DNA of 64,000 bases, from NCBI RefSeq assembly GCF_032854445.1, contig NC_088304.1, positions 13,651,704 to 13,715,703 on the forward strand, in the 5' to 3' direction. Position 1 is the stretch's first letter; each line of letters starts with the position of its first letter. This document shows positions 1-12,930 of this stretch, piece by piece. The notes under the pieces were generated by a model, which was not told where the DNA came from, ran no database searches, and was given only the letters and a program-made list of their open reading frames with translations. Origin of the DNA: Liolophura sinensis (Eukaryota > Mollusca > Polyplacophora > Chitonida > Chitonidae). Position numbers and translations under genes: made by a program.

Positions 1-118
1 ATGAATTTATGTATTTCTTTCAATGTCTTACTGTTATTTAATGTCATACTAAGTATTTTTTTTTCACTTAGACTATGACCATCAGTTGTATGAGTGAAGG
101 AAACCAGAATGCCCAGGG

Positions 119-395
119 TGTGCCTTAGGCTGTATTTTCACAGTATGTTTGACCACCGCATGCCTTAGGTTGTATTTCCACAGTATGATCTGACCACTGT
201 GTGCCCTAGGTTGTATGTCCACATTATGATTTGACCACTGAGTGCCCTAGGTTGTATTTCCACAGTATGATTTGACCACTGAGTGCCTCAGGTTGTATTT
301 CCACAGTATGATTTGACCACTGAGTGCCTTAGGTTGTATTTCCACAGTATGACGTGACCACTGAGTGCCTTAGGCTGTATTTCCACAGCTGACAA
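119..395. repeat. 41-bp tandem repeat, about 6.5 copies
   Basis: A unit containing TGCCTTAGGTTGTATTTCC followed by ACAGTATGATTTGACCACTG recurs with its TGCC at 121, 161, 202, 243, 284, 325 and 366. The period is 41 bp (first interval 40). Copies differ by a few substitutions. No coding potential is evident. Confidence 0.9.
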
Positions 396-626
396 GTTTA
401 CACAGGTACTTAACATATTTATGTGAATGCAACACAATAAAATGTGACACTGACCCACAGGTTTATGTAGAAGATTTATAGCTTTATACCTAACAATGGA
501 ATAAAGTCAACAATATCAACCCCTGGATTCCATATATAGCTCACAAGACTGCATGTTATTATCATAAAGCACTGTCAAACATTCATAAGCAGGTTTTTAA
601 ACAAAATAACATATTAAATTACATGT

Positions 627-790
627 ACAGTAAATGACTTAAAAATTTCACCCCAACAGTTGCATTTTTAGAGGCAAATAAATGTTATAAAATATTACTT
701 TTGGTGCTGAAACTTACATTTTACGGAAGTACACGTATTACCACCCTACCTTCCCAACAGCTCTCAAATCACCTTTCTTTTAAAGACGAG
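627..790 (+). repeat. Dispersed repeat E, copy 1
   Basis: Starts near AATGACTTAAAAATTTCACC and continues through an ATTACTTTTGGTGCTGAAAC core to a segment of the type CCACCCTACCTTCC and AAATCACCTTTC. Related copies in the same orientation lie at about 36485-36605, 53448-53615 and 63302-63458. No terminal repeats were clear and the family was not recognised. Confidence 0.7.
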
Positions 791-1087
791 CGAAACTCTC
801 AGAATCTGACAAAATGAGCAAATTGGTCATGGGCAAAATTTTACATTATTTATGGTAACCTTTCCATAATGCACATCCAAACATCCACCTGTTTAACCTG
901 TAACTGAATTTAATTAATTCCACATCTGGGTGTAACAAGTACATTATACCACTAGCTACAGGTATGGCACTGAAGTATTGAGGGTGAGGGAAAAGGTTCC
1001 CCGACACTCAACCAAATCAACTTTAACCTATACTAATACATTTATGAATTATCTATCAGTTCAAATCTACACGTACCGTATATGGCA

Positions 1088-2150
1088 GTTGAATACATGT
1101 ACTGCTCTATACTTGTACTGTTGTATACATGTACTGCTGTATACATGTACTGTTGTATACATGTACTTTTGTATACATGTACTGCTGTATACATATACTG
1201 TTGTATACGTGTACTGCTGTATACATGTACTGTTGTATACGTGTACGGCTGTATACATGTACTGTTGTATACGTGTACTGTTGTATACATGTACTGCTGT
1301 ATACATGTACTGTTGTATACATGTACTTTTGTATACATGTACTGCTGTATACATATACTGTTGTATACATGTACTGCTGTATACATGTACTGTTGTATAC
1401 GTGTACTGTTGTATACATGTACTGCTGTATACATGTACTGCTGTATACATGTACTTTTGTATACATGTACTGCTGTATACATATACTGTTGTATACATGT
1501 ACTGCTGTATACATGTACTGTTGTATATGTGTACTTTTGTATGCATGTACTGCTGTATACATATACTGTTGTATACATGTACTGCTGTATACATGTACTG
1601 TTGTATACGTGTACGGCTGTATACATGTACTGTTGTATACGTGTACTGTTGTATACATGTACTGCTGTATACATGTACTGTTGTATACATGTACTTTTGT
1701 ATACATGTACTGCTGTATACATATACTGTTGTATACATGTACTGCTGTATACATGTACTGTTGTATACGTGTACTGTTGTATACATGTACTGCTGTATAC
1801 ATGTACTGCTGTATACATGTACTTTTGTATACATGTACTGCTGTATACATATACTGTTGTATACATGTACTGCTGTATACATATACTGTTGTATACATGT
1901 ACTGCTGTATACATGTACTGTTGTATACGTGTACTGCTGTATACATGTACTGTTGTATACATGTACTTTTGTGTACATGTACTGCTGTATACATGTACTG
2001 TTGTATACATGTACTGCTGTATACATATACTGTTGTATATGTGTACTTTTGTATGCATGTACTGCTGTATACATATACTGTTGTATACATGTACTGCTGT
2101 ATACATGTACTGTTGTATACATGTACTGCTGTATACATGTACTGTTGCAA
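1088..2150. repeat. 16-bp minisatellite with higher-order structure, about 66 copies
   Basis: Units of the type TGTATACATGTACTGY repeat head to tail for about 1.06 kb. Each carries overlapping palindromes (GTATAC, TACATGTA), so each strand can fold or cruciform. Variant units (a CTTTTG junction, ATATAC, GTGTACGG) are not random. The CTTTTG variant falls at about 1167, 1327, 1455, 1535, 1695, 1823, 1967 and 2047, and GTGTACGGCT recurs at 1241 and 1609. Both indicate a 368-bp (23-unit) higher-order period. Because 16 is not a multiple of 3 and the unit has no stop, long open frames exist in all six frames. They encode low-complexity Cys/Tyr/Val-rich products with no sign of being genes. Confidence 0.97.
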
Positions 2151-2691
2151 TGTAATTAAATCTAATGGTTTACTACATTTCAAATGCCACACTTGAAAAT
2201 AAATACAGTATAAAAAACATGTAAACCTAAATGTACAGCGTACATATATATATGTACATTATATCCTACAATATATCCTACAAAACCCAGACTCCAAAAT
2301 GAGAAATTCAGTCACAATTCAGCATCATGCATGTCTTTTATCCTGTACATGTACCTACATGTAAGACTTTAAAACTACCAACTATTGTAGCATATTTTCT
2401 AAATTGGCATTATTTACTTACTTATTTGGCTTAAATCTGATTTGTATGACTGATCCTTAAGGCCGTAGTCAAGAATAAGTCATGAAATAATGAGTGAAGT
2501 AAATCCAGCAACTATTCACCTGACAAACTTCCTCACTTAAAGCTGCAGCTGAAGAAGCGACAGCTGGATTTTAACACATGGCCTCAACACTTGACGATCG
2601 CAGTAAACCAGTGAGTTAACTATCATAGCTAATGTTTGACCATAGACATTATAGAGGGAATGTCGGGTGCTATGCCACACACCACCTACTT

Positions 2692-3090
2692 TAATTATTT
2701 ACTCATTTATTTCCTTGCTGTTTAGCGTTATTCTCAATAATATTTCACTTGCACCAGGACGGTCAATTCTATGACTGGAGGAATAAACCACTGACATTTG
2801 GCAAGTTACCGATGAACTGCAACATTGTGCACACTATATTGGTGAAATACATGTGGTCTTTAACGTGCATTAGAGTGCTTTTGTTACCTAGACCCTACAA
2901 ACAGTGAGAGCATTACAACATCCTTGCCCAAGGCCAGGATTCGGCCTGTACCAAATGTGTCTCTGCGACTGCAAGAAAGCTCCTTTAACTCAACTGCTGC
3001 CCCACCACTCCAATCCACTTTAAAGTCCCTACATTCTTAGAGGGGATTGAACCTGGGTTAGCGCCTTATTAACCAGACACTCTGGTCACT
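2692..3090 (-). repeat. SINE family C, old copy
   Basis: Read on the minus strand, a tRNA-like head (box B-like AGGTTCAATCCCC near 3048) is followed by a body with CGGTAACTTGCCAAATGTCA near 2800. It ends in a degraded tail near a TATTTACTCATTTATTTCC tract. Body similarity to copies near 40670-41040 and 54445-54840 supports one family. Boundaries are approximate. Confidence 0.6.
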
Positions 3091-3677
3091 CACTTTATTA
3101 GTCATTGTTACCATAACAGTTTAAAAGTAAATGTGCACCTGTGTATGTACAGGGAGATACTGTGATCGCAATAAAAGGTCAAGATCGGGTTTGGAATGTC
3201 CGTAATTGCCGGTGAGTTCAGGTGTAACCAGTTAAAACTGGAATTCGTTTTCAGGTTGAAGGGTGATAAAGTGATAATCACATGATAACCTATTAAACTG
3301 GACATCACTATCCCTTACAGTTCAGCATGCTCTAGTATCTGTTTGTACACTTATGTATACATGTGTACAAGGCTGATATACGCCCGCAGCTATAAAATGT
3401 TACTTATACAGATTACCAGTAAAAAATCCCACACACTAGTCAAAACGTGATGATGCAGTGGCAGAAAGGCATAATCATGCAGACAGATTTCCGGACCCAT
3501 ATTGTGGAAAGAAATTACATAAATTAAACACACATATGGTTTAATTGAGAAATTCAATTCATTTCTGTTCATTTCAGTCGTGTGAAGAATCAATAGGAAT
3601 ATTGTTCCATTCCGATGAATTCACTTTGATTCAGCATGCACGTGTAAGTATATCAGGCTTGTAACATATGCCTTTAT

Positions 3678-3811
3678 GGGAAAGTCTGTGGCTGGCTGTG
3701 GGTCTCCTCTCAAACTCTGCCCAGTTTCCTATCCACATAAAGCTGGCTGTCACAGCATAAGAGAAATACTCTTCAGTACCGCGTAAAAAAAAAATCAAAT
3801 AAATAAACAGA
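3678..3811 (+). repeat. SINE family A, 5'-truncated
   Basis: Only the 3' body is present, from the GGGAAAGTCTG segment to the CAAATAAATAAA tail. It lies tail-to-tail with an inverted copy starting at 3818, so the pair could form a hairpin in a transcript. Confidence 0.75.
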
Positions 3812-3817
3812 TATGCC

Positions 3818-4072
3818 TTTATTTATTTATTTGATTGGTGTTTTATACTGTACTCAAGAATATTTCACTTCGACGGTGGCTAGGGTTATGGTGGGAGGAA
3901 ACCGGGCAGAGATCAGGGGAAAACCACAACCATCTGCAGGTTGCTGACAGACCTTTCCATGTACGAATGGAGAGGAAGCCGTCATGAGTTAGACATGACA
4001 GTGAGTGCACTGATGAGCCCCTCTTGTGTCATCGTGCCATGCTGGCATGCTAACCACACTGGCCACGGAGGG
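3818..4072 (-). repeat. SINE family A, near full length
   Basis: Tail (TTTATTTATTTATTTGATTG on the plus strand) through to the tRNA-like head complement (GGCCACGGAGGG). Several internal substitutions indicate an older copy. Confidence 0.85.
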
Positions 4073-4896
4073 ATCCTACACACACATACACTGTTGGTCT
4101 CACATACACTGTTCAGCGCAAGCTTAATCTACAAAGCCACATGCAGTTTTATCGGTTAAGCTCAATGCCACTGAAACAGCAGTGGTAACTGTAAACATGT
4201 ACGTGGTCACTGTAATAAAAACCACTAAGAACTTACAGGTGTTGCTGGCAAACTCTCACCATGCTAATCCTTGCCAGGCATCTGTAGCCAGCTAAGGTCA
4301 GACAAAATGGTGTGCACATGCAGTGTAAGTCCCTCAAGAACCTTTCTTAATATGACGAACCTCCCACCATAACTTAGAGATGCATAAATCACACTGAAAG
4401 CTGCTCTTTTGGGGAATTAGGGTATATTTTCTCCAGGAGACCAACAGCAACACCATGGAAATAAAGAGAAAAACTGACCAGATTTACACATACATGTACG
4501 CATAGGTATTCAAGTGACAAAACTACCCCGTTTCTTCTAAAATTTGCCACACTTGGTCTGCTCATTTTAGCCAATATATATACATTTAACGCTAGCAGGA
4601 ATATTGAGTTTCTTTTTTCTCACATGGTTAGACCATCTAATGAACAATGTACTCATATCTTTACTGTTCCAAAGAAATGTAATATTCTACTTTCATCACT
4701 ACTAATATCTGTCCCAAATTTTAAAAGAATTACCACATATGGGATTTACTCAGATGAGGTGTGTTAAACACTACAATGCCGAAAATTTCACTTACTGAAA
4801 GATACATGTAGCAAGATATGGAGAAATCTAAATTCGTGTAGGTTTGCTTAAATCATGTTTCTACTATAAATGGGCCGAACCAAAATACAAAATTTT

Positions 4897-5275
4897 GAAT
4901 GAATGAATGAATGAATGCTTGGGGTTTAACGTTGTATTTAACAATTTTTCAGTCGTATGATGAGGAGGAGTCATTAAGTATGTGTCCATATACTGTGTCT
5001 TCTCGTGGAAGGTTGCGTTCGTGCCGCCAAAGGGCTGCCGCCACTGAAGTATCATGCTAAAGACACCACACGACACCCAACACAGTCACATAATACTCAC
5101 TCCCGGCCAACCAGCCCTGTTTCCTTGTTCTAACCTCTGAGTACTGAGCGTAAAGTGAGGCAGCAGTTGGTAACATTTTTAAAGTCTTTTGTATGTCCCG
5201 ACCAGGGTTTGATCCCAGGTCTTCCAACATCGAGGAAGACGCTCTAACAATTAGGACACCAAGGAGGTAAAATTA
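4897..5275 (-). repeat. SINE-like element with a family-B-type tail
   Basis: Starts with a GAATGAATGAATG tract and GCTTGGGGTTTAACGTTGTA, the same 3' end as SINE family B. Its middle differs, and it ends in a tRNA-like head with a box B-like complement (GGTTTGATCCCAGG near 5205). Fragments of the middle recur near 8868-8960 and, in the opposite orientation, near 35790-35880 and 36190-36480. Confidence 0.65.
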
Positions 5276-5943
5276 GGAAGTACATGTCCATGTACAAATA
5301 TGCTGACAATACAATTTATACATATACATGTATACATGTACTAATTAGCATCAGCCATTATACATATACATGAACTATAATATTGGCTATACAAACATTT
5401 CCAGCAAATTTTACATCCAAATCACGCCAGGCGTGTGAACACGTACGTACTTGTGTGAACCATCATAAAACCCATCTTTAAATGTCAAAGGTCTACGCAG
5501 CATTACACTATCACATTCTCGTATGTATGCTCTAGCAGGAGATCTAATCAATAAAATGGATTTTCTTGTCAATACGATTCCATAGTCAATATGATCCCTT
5601 TAAAAAAAAAAACCCAAAAAAACCCAGAGAATCTAAAATTGACGGCCTAGACTTGGCAGTAGCCTTTTCCCTCACAGGGGCCTGTCAAAAATAAACCTAT
5701 CATAAATAACCTCAGAATTCAAGCAATAGATTTAACCGTTTACGGGTGTCTTGCTTTGTCAGCTAGGAACAAGGAAAGAGTTCAGCAGTTTATGGCCAAC
5801 CAATTTCACTTGTTGTCTTATGGGCAGAATAAATACTTTCCAATGTCGGCCCATGGGGGAAATATAAACCTTGAAAATCATCTAATTTGGAGAAAATATG
5901 AACTATCCCTGATAAAGACATATTCGAATATGAATTACTATCT

Positions 5944-6447
5944 CAGTTGAAGCCATTTTCAAATATGACCTATCCCAGTGTTTTTCCCAGTTGAAGCCAT
6001 ATTCAAATATGACCTATCCCAGTGTTTTTCCCAGTTGAAGACATATTCAAATATGACCTATCCCAGTGTTTTTCCCAGTTGAAGCCATATTCAAATATGA
6101 CCTATCCCAGTGTTTTTCCCAGTTAAAGCCATATTCAAATATGACCTATCCCAGTGTTTTTCCCAGTTGAAGCCATTTTCAAATATGACCTATCCCAGTG
6201 TTTTTCCCAGTTGAAGACATATTCAAATATGACCTATCCCAGTGTTTTTCCCAGTTGAAGACATATTCAAATATGACTTATCCCAGTGTTTTTCCCAATT
6301 GAAGCCATATTCAAATATGACCTATCCCAGTGTTTTTCCCAGTTGAAGCCATATTCAAATATGACCTATCCCAGTGTTTTTCCCAGTTGAAGCCATTTTC
6401 AAATATGACCTATCCCAGTGTTTTTCCCAGTTGAAGACATATTTGCA
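5944..6447. repeat. 44-bp tandem repeat, about 11.5 copies
   Basis: The unit starts CAGTTGAAGCCATATTCAAA and contains GACCTATCCCAGTGTTTTTC. Starts fall every 44 bp from 5944 to 6428. Copies are nearly identical, alternating mainly GCCATA, GACATA and GCCATT, so the array is recent or homogenised. Confidence 0.95.
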
Positions 6448-6855
6448 TAATCAGAAATCCTTGAAAAATTAGAAATTGAAATAAATCTCAAGATCAGACG
6501 AATTAAAAAGCTGGAGTTCTATTTTTATTCCATTTCTGGATTTTTACTTGTTGGGTCACTCATGAAAACCCTAATGAAATCTAAATTTTTGGACACCAAA
6601 GAAACCTCAAGAAAGCATCTCAAAACAACATCATCTTAAAACAAATTAGCTTGGGGAATTCGGCAGAAATAGAACAGCTTTCTATCTCCCAGCACTGAAG
6701 CAATGCATACATTGTATAAAAACTCTGATATGGCTTTAAAGCAACAAAATAAAACTCAAAGCTTTAAATCCAGTGCCAGTAGCATCCTTTTAATGAAGTG
6801 ATGAACTTGTATTTATAAGTCACAAGAGGATTCCAAAAATGTCCTAATTAAATAG

Positions 6856-7125
6856 ACGCGGCCTTTGTGGCTCAGTTGGTTAGCAAACTATCGCAGCGTA
6901 ATGATCCATGAGCCTCTCACCAATCTGCTCACTGTGAGTTCAAGTCCAGCTCATGCTGGGTTCCTCTCTGGCCATATGTGGGAAGGTATGTCAGCAACCT
7001 ACGGATGGTCATGCGTTTCCCCCAGGCTCTGCCCTTTTTTCTCTCACCATAATGCTGTCCGCTGTCGTATGAGTGAAATGTTCTTGAGTATGGCATAAAC
7101 ACGAATCAAATAAAACAAATAAATC
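6856..7125 (+). repeat. SINE family A, full length, diverged
   Basis: The tRNA-like head GTGGCTCAGTTGGTTAGC (box A), a box B-like GAGTTCAAGTCC, the conserved 3' body and an AATCAAATAAAAC tail are all present, with many substitutions. Confidence 0.85.
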
Positions 7126-7660
7126 CAATTAAATAATATCTCTGTTTAAGAATGACTTCTACATACACAGGTGTATCCTGTCATATACTTACATGTATAT
7201 ATACACACATACATAACAAGTAATCACATCCAAATAAATGACACCAGAAAGCCTGACAATACCAAAAAGCCTGGCAATACCACAAATCCAGTGTACCAAC
7301 ATGCATTAAGTAGCAAAGTGGGGAACAAGGCATTTTCTGTGATGTACAGTTAAGTACACTGTACATTATCATTAATTACTTGATTGCAATGTTGCGTGCA
7401 GAGCACTTAGGCATCCAAGCCAAATGTTCAGCATGTTGTTATAGAGTCAGTGGTTAAGACAGAAAGAAGAGAGCATATTGTTCACCTCAAATGTTACTGG
7501 CCACAGGTGTGAATATAGAGTGCACATAGACATTACATTGTACCTAGATGGACTGTTAACTTTCAGGTAACAATGCAATTTTATACTGTTTACAAACTGG
7601 TGACAATTATCCTTCTTTCTCCACTTCATTCACATACTGCAATGCATGTATACAGGTATA

Positions 7661-7925
7661 TTTTATTTATTTATTTATTTGATTTGTGTTTTATGCCATA
7701 ATCAAGAATATTTCACTTACACAACATGGCCAGCATTATGGTGGGAGGAAAGCGGGCAGAGCCTGGGGGAAACCCATGACCATCCACAGGTTGCTGTCAG
7801 ACCTTCCCACGTACGGCTGCAGAGGAAGCCCACATGCGCTGGACTTGAACTCACAGCGAGCGCATTGGTGAGAGGCTCCTGAGTCATTATGCTGTGCTAG
7901 CTAACCAACTGAGCCACGGAGGCCC
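7661..7925 (-). repeat. SINE family A, full length
   Basis: Runs from the TTTATTTATTTATTTATTTG tail complement to GAGCCACGGAGGCCC, the complement of the box A head. Confidence 0.88.
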
Positions 7926-10900
7926 TCTGCATACAGTTATATGTCCTAGTATTCCATAAATTACACCTCAAATACATCAATTCAACTATTTCACAGCGGT
8001 AGTAAGGTCTGCCAGCAAAACATGAGAAAATAAAAGCTAATATCACAGTCTACTTCACGTGTAAACTTAGAAGTCCTACATTGTAAATGATTTTGTAGAT
8101 ATGGTCGTTAAATGTACATGCTGAGCTCTTCCTACCTTGTAAACTAGGTCCCTGGTATTCACAGTAACTACATATACCACTCCCATGTTGCGCAATGTTC
8201 GCCAGCTATCATATGCTCCACTGGTGACAAGAACATGTATTTTTTATGATGTAGGTGCCAATTTCCAAGCTACAGTTAACACCCATCAATTGATCTCAAA
8301 AACTGCCTTGGGTACTCGCATGTGGCTAACATCAGCCAATTAGCAAGGGCTAGGCTTGTGCCACTTAATTCCGTGCTTAACATGGAATGCACACTGACAG
8401 TTTAAATGGCTTCATTAATGTTTCATGCCATCTGAAAAATTTCACCTCAACTATTAGCATATACATGTAGGTTTGATATACTGGTGTGTGTGTGCAAATA
8501 TGCATTGAGAATCAAATTTCACATTTCACTTTGCTGAATTACGGGAATATGAAAGTTCATCTACACTGGACACCTACTTACAATGAATGTGGCATCAAGA
8601 ATCAAAACCATATCATATTGTTCGATATCAATAAGCAGTTATTAATATTTACACTGAGGCAGGAAACTTGAGATACAGAGAATATGTACTTGTAGGAACT
8701 ACATTCAAACAGGTAACACTTCAAACTGTTCATTCGCTCGGAATTTTAACATCAGTTTAATATCACCTCACCACTACATGTATTTCAATCAGACCTTGAC
8801 AGTGGTAGGATCTACTCATTGTATATATGTAAATAAAGTACTACTGCTAGTTCACTAAAACACCATGCTGAAGACACCAGACATAACACCTCACCTAGTC
8901 TCTGCACAATGCTATCGGTTTAGCCAGAACTGGGTGAATTCTGAGTGAAGAAAGTGGAGCATATCCTGCTAAACTCCATCACACCTTGGCAGGCAAATGT
9001 ATACTATAAAACATATATCACCTAAAAGCTATCATTTTTCAAAAAATGACATGATTTGCAGAATTCTGACTGATTCGACCACCTTACAAGGCCACTTAAG
9101 AGTTATTTGTGAAGTTTGACAAATTTCTTGTCAGAAAAACCTGAGTGTAGGCATCAAAAGAATTCTTATAAGGTCTCCCCGTGTTTTTGAATGTGCATTT
9201 ATACACCAAATTTTAAGTGATATACAGTACATGTCCGGGTGCATTAAACCAGCCTCCTGACCAACCTTATGGCCAAAGGTCACATCACCTTGTCAAACAA
9301 AGAAAATTTTCTGTGTTAAAATCAGGCCAAAAATGGGGGGAAAAAAGTCAAGTAACAGCTGACCCTCCCAATTTCCCATGAACACCCATCATGTCAGAAA
9401 GGGCACATGAGTGATGTGTGAGTGACAGCAGACCTGCAAATTGACCTACATTTGCTTCTACATATACACTGTATATATGTATATGTTAATTTGAGTATGT
9501 GCAATGTGAATACAATGTGAAATGATCAGAAGTTCACAGCTAATGTATATGTACATTTATATGGCCTGACATCAATTTCTTTATTGTGACAATACAGGAC
9601 TAGTTTTATAATCACCCAGAACATGCGTCTTTTTCATTGACAAAGGTATATCATAAAGAGGTTTAACAATTAAATTTAATTCACATAAGTGAGCACATGA
9701 AAGTACAAAGATAACAAACAACCTGAAATTGTGCACATTTTGCATGGTTTTGAGAGCTCTATTAATGTTAAGACAGGTGAGTCTTGGAGTCTTGTTTTGA
9801 AGGTCCATGTAAGTTGATATCCACCTGCAACACTAACTTTTAGCTCTTAAAGTAATATTTTATGGTATTTATTTCCTCATGGAAATGCCCATTTTGGTTA
9901 AATTTTGGGGTCACTCACTATATATACCAAATCAAATTATTTTATCATTTACACACAACAAATCTGCCAATTCTTCAGACTTTTCCTCAGGTAGAGGCCT
10001 TTCTACACAACTATACAATACATAAACGCTTCTCATGAGTAAGCAACTCATGAAGCATGTGAACAGTTACACATTTTCACTCATTTTGTGTTACTGAATT
10101 ATGGAACTGTTTGCACCTGGCGGACAGTTCAAGTCCTTATTAAGTCACACATCTACCGGCACTGATGTCAAATATAACTTATGATCAAAAAGAGACAAAA
10201 AAAAGGGTGACCTCTCTGCCTTGCTCTTTAACAAATGATCTATTCACTCTGTGAATAAAAGGGCTTTTGTCTACATGTACATTGTCTACTTTTTTGTCTC
10301 TTCTTTTTTCCAACCCTTTTTTCTGCAGTGCACTCATGACTCTAAAACTGAACATCACACCACACAGCCACAAATCAGGTGGAAACAACAATACCTTTCT
10401 ATGGCTGAAGGAACAAAATAAAGCCACAACGTGATGATGGTTTTAAGCTAAACCAGTTAACATATAATTGACCAGGAAAAGATTCAGTTTTTACAGCCAT
10501 TGTGTGACATTTTGACAACTTCTGTGCATTATCTGACGCTGTTGGAGCCATACATGCAACTGCGAACCAGGAAATCTGACTGCTACTGTATGTGTGATGA
10601 ATGTCATTCTCACATTCATCGTAACACTGAGTCCAATCAACACCTCTCAAAAAACATGCCGTTGATTTCAAACTCCCATCTCCTTCCCACTTATGACACT
10701 CACCTTCTCTGCTTATTTATATGTAATTTTATAGCAGAATCTCTAATACTATCCTCTTAACATACTATCCTCACCTATGAAACTAATTAACTCGCTGCGA
10801 TGTGGTCACATTGAATACCAGACCTTCTGAGGTACCAAAAGTACCTCGTTGTCGACAGCCATTTGAAAGTGTCATATGACCTACTTCTGGGTTTGAAGTG

Positions 10901-11119
10901 CAACTGAATTTCGGTATTGAAATCCTCAAGAAAACTATTATATTTCGATTGCTGTCTACAAGAATAACTTTAACACTCTGAATTCAATCCAAAAAGGCAT
11001 AAAAAAGAGCTTGTATTTTTAATGCAGATAAGTTTAGGTGCTGTGAGCACAGACCTCAATTAGATTACCTCCACTGAGTTGGAGTGCTCAGATGTGCAGC
11101 GATTTGTTTGAGATGTGGC

Positions 11120-11186
11120 GATGGACTCAGTGTTATGATGAATGTCAGAATGTTAAAACAGCACCCTGAGTCCATCTAGATGGACT
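11120..11186. repeat. Short foldback element
   Basis: GATGGACTCAG at 11120-11130 is an exact inverted match of CTGAGTCCATC at 11166-11176. The right end continues into the perfect 18-bp palindrome AGTCCATCTAGATGGACT (11169-11186). Related sequence occurs near 10576-10650 and in the larger hairpin at 46001-46117. Confidence 0.65.
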
Positions 11187-11608
11187 AGACACACTGCCAC
11201 CCACCTTCCCTGTGTAGGTAATCAAACTCCAAGATTCGATCGAAACATTTTCCTGAATAATAAATTTCATACCAAGCAAAAAGTCTATCGAACACTCACC
11301 GACAGGCCAAAAAGTTGTCACTCATGATGTTCATGGAACCGTCGTGGGCCCTACGAGGATTAAGTCCTCGTAACTAACATGCGGCGTAATACCTACAGCA
11401 CTGGTCCCCATGGAAATCAAGTGCACGTTAACGTTACGTGCTCTTTGTGAAACGAGCCCCATGATGATAGCTGACAGACATTGACCTCTTCATTGTCACA
11501 CGCAACAGCTGATGAGTTTTACGTAGTAACTTACAACAAGTGCGTGATAGTACAAAATAAGTCTAATGACAGGAGAAATACATGACATATACCGAAGATG
11601 ACACTTAC

Positions 11609-11831
11609 CAATGACATCTGCTACTTTATCCCTGGCTATAAAATAAGCGTCATCTCCAAAAGTCCACTTCTTGGGTCCTTGAGGTTTTGAAAGACTCTTG
11701 GAAAATCCCGAGGCTCCAGTTACGAACTGGAGCTCTTTCCTGTCCACTGAAGATTTCAACTGAATTTCACTATGAATTCCTGTTACAATCGCCCGAGCAA
11801 GCAGCCTGCCGTAAAGGGCCACCGATTGCAT
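11609..11831 (-). CDS. PPTC7: PPTC7-like mitochondrial PP2C phosphatase, first coding exon (partial gene)
   Basis: Encodes the first 74 residues and one base of codon 75 of a protein resembling PPTC7, the PP2C-family Ser/Thr phosphatase of mitochondria (family knowledge). The N-terminus reads MQSVALYGRLLARAIVTGI: basic, hydroxylated and free of acidic residues, as expected of a mitochondrial targeting segment. Residues 36-43 (FVTGASGF) and 58-75 (FGDDAYFIARDKVADVIG) match the start of the phosphatase domain, including the GDDA motif. The exon ends at 11609 in a consensus donor (GTAAGT) at phase 1, exactly where the family continues with VADGVGGW. The start at 11831 is the only Met giving the family-like beginning. 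The catalytic exons were not found to the left, so they are probably beyond the window edge. A bare first exon left from a duplication is the alternative. Confidence 0.82.
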
Positions 11832-12474
11832 GATTCGCCAGGCTCTTTTCCAGTCAACTTGTTCTTATCCAACCCACTTCTGTCGGGATAAAAACGAAAT
11901 GAAATTCCCTCCTCACCTCCACATGCTGTTAGCTCGTCGCCATCTTTGTCTTCCACCAGTGTGACGTCATTTGTTTTCATTCGGTTCAGGGGAGAGAACT
12001 GCGGCAGTCTAAGTTTGTTATAAAACCAGCTGTCTGGCTAAACCATTCACGAGCAGATCTTATCTATTTCTAGAAATAGAATCATGATTTAGTTTGCTTG
12101 AAATTTATGAAACACTGTCTATTTATCATAAGCCTTTCATACTCATCAGTTAGAGAGGAAACACGGACGAACTTACAAATTTTGCTGGCCGCCGTCGTAA
12201 AATATTCTGCCAAACACCAATCAGATAAATAAATATATAGGCCTACGTATAGAGTTGCTATAATAAAGTTTGGGTTAAACGTCAAAACTTAAAAAAAAAT
12301 TAATTAAAAAAGAAAAAAAAACCTTTATACAGAGACGTATATATATATAAGTTTAAAACAGTGCCCGTTGAATAAAACATTGTTGTACAGGTATACACAG
12401 AAGTAGTCAGTTTAATAAAGATAATACATGTATATATGTCAGAACTCCACAACGGCAGATAACAAACCTATAGC

Positions 12475-12509
<35 letters not shown>

Positions 12510-12846
12510 AATAATGCTATGTATTATTTCACTCGCCATGCGTGCAAGCTTGACACTGAACAATTGCCAAGACCAAAAATTATATAACGACTTTTAAGGA
12601 GATTCGATACCTCACAACTATAGGCCTATGTATGAGGCAATGTACGTGGTGTTTACGCTAAGCTCTATATCTGTCGGCATATATGAATCATGCAGATGTA
12701 TACTTTGACTGACATGGAATTATATATCAGCTACTCCAAGAAAGATTTAATAAATAAAACAATTAAATAAAATCTGCGCCAGCACAAACCCTACTATCCA
12801 GTAACTCTGTACATGAACAGACGTGTTTGTCTACTTATAGACAAGT

Positions 12847-12849
<3 letters not shown>

Positions 12850-12925
<76 letters not shown>
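12850..12925. repeat. (TA)n microsatellite, 76 bp
   Basis: Uninterrupted alternating TA. A shorter tract of the same kind lies at 12475-12508. Confidence 0.97.

Positions 12926-12930
<5 letters not shown>

Larger units (their letters stand above)
1..11608. other. No coding exon found; probable PPTC7 first intron, repeat-rich
   Basis: No conserved coding exon was recognised on either strand. The stretch holds tandem arrays near 119-395, 1088-2150 and 5944-6447, SINEs at about 2692-3090, 3678-3811, 3818-4072, 4897-5275, 6856-7125 and 7661-7925, and otherwise AT-rich sequence. The PPTC7-like first exon at 11609-11831 reads leftward and ends in a good splice donor, so this stretch is probably its first intron. 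I looked by eye for the later PP2C motifs (ADGVGGW-like, GDSGF-like, DDITV-like) on the minus strand and did not find them. That it is intron is inference. Confidence 0.55.

Noticed and set aside
978-2196. Six open frames of 350-390 codons, repetitive Cys/Tyr/Val or Gln/Tyr/Thr-rich proteins
   Set aside because: They are the six translations of one 16-bp minisatellite without stop codons. No frame is favoured, and no start context or homology is seen.
5944-6447. CRISPR-like array
   Set aside because: The 44-bp units are contiguous with no variable spacers, in eukaryotic intron-containing DNA. It is a minisatellite.
10399-10671. 90-codon minus-strand open frame as a PPTC7 downstream exon
   Set aside because: No PP2C motif (no ADGVGGW-, GDSGF- or DDITV-like segment). 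Part of it is the dispersed ACTGAGTCC foldback-type sequence.
11783-11980. 65-codon open frame upstream of the PPTC7-like start
   Set aside because: It lies in a different frame in the presumed 5' UTR and has no recognisable homology. At most an upstream open frame.
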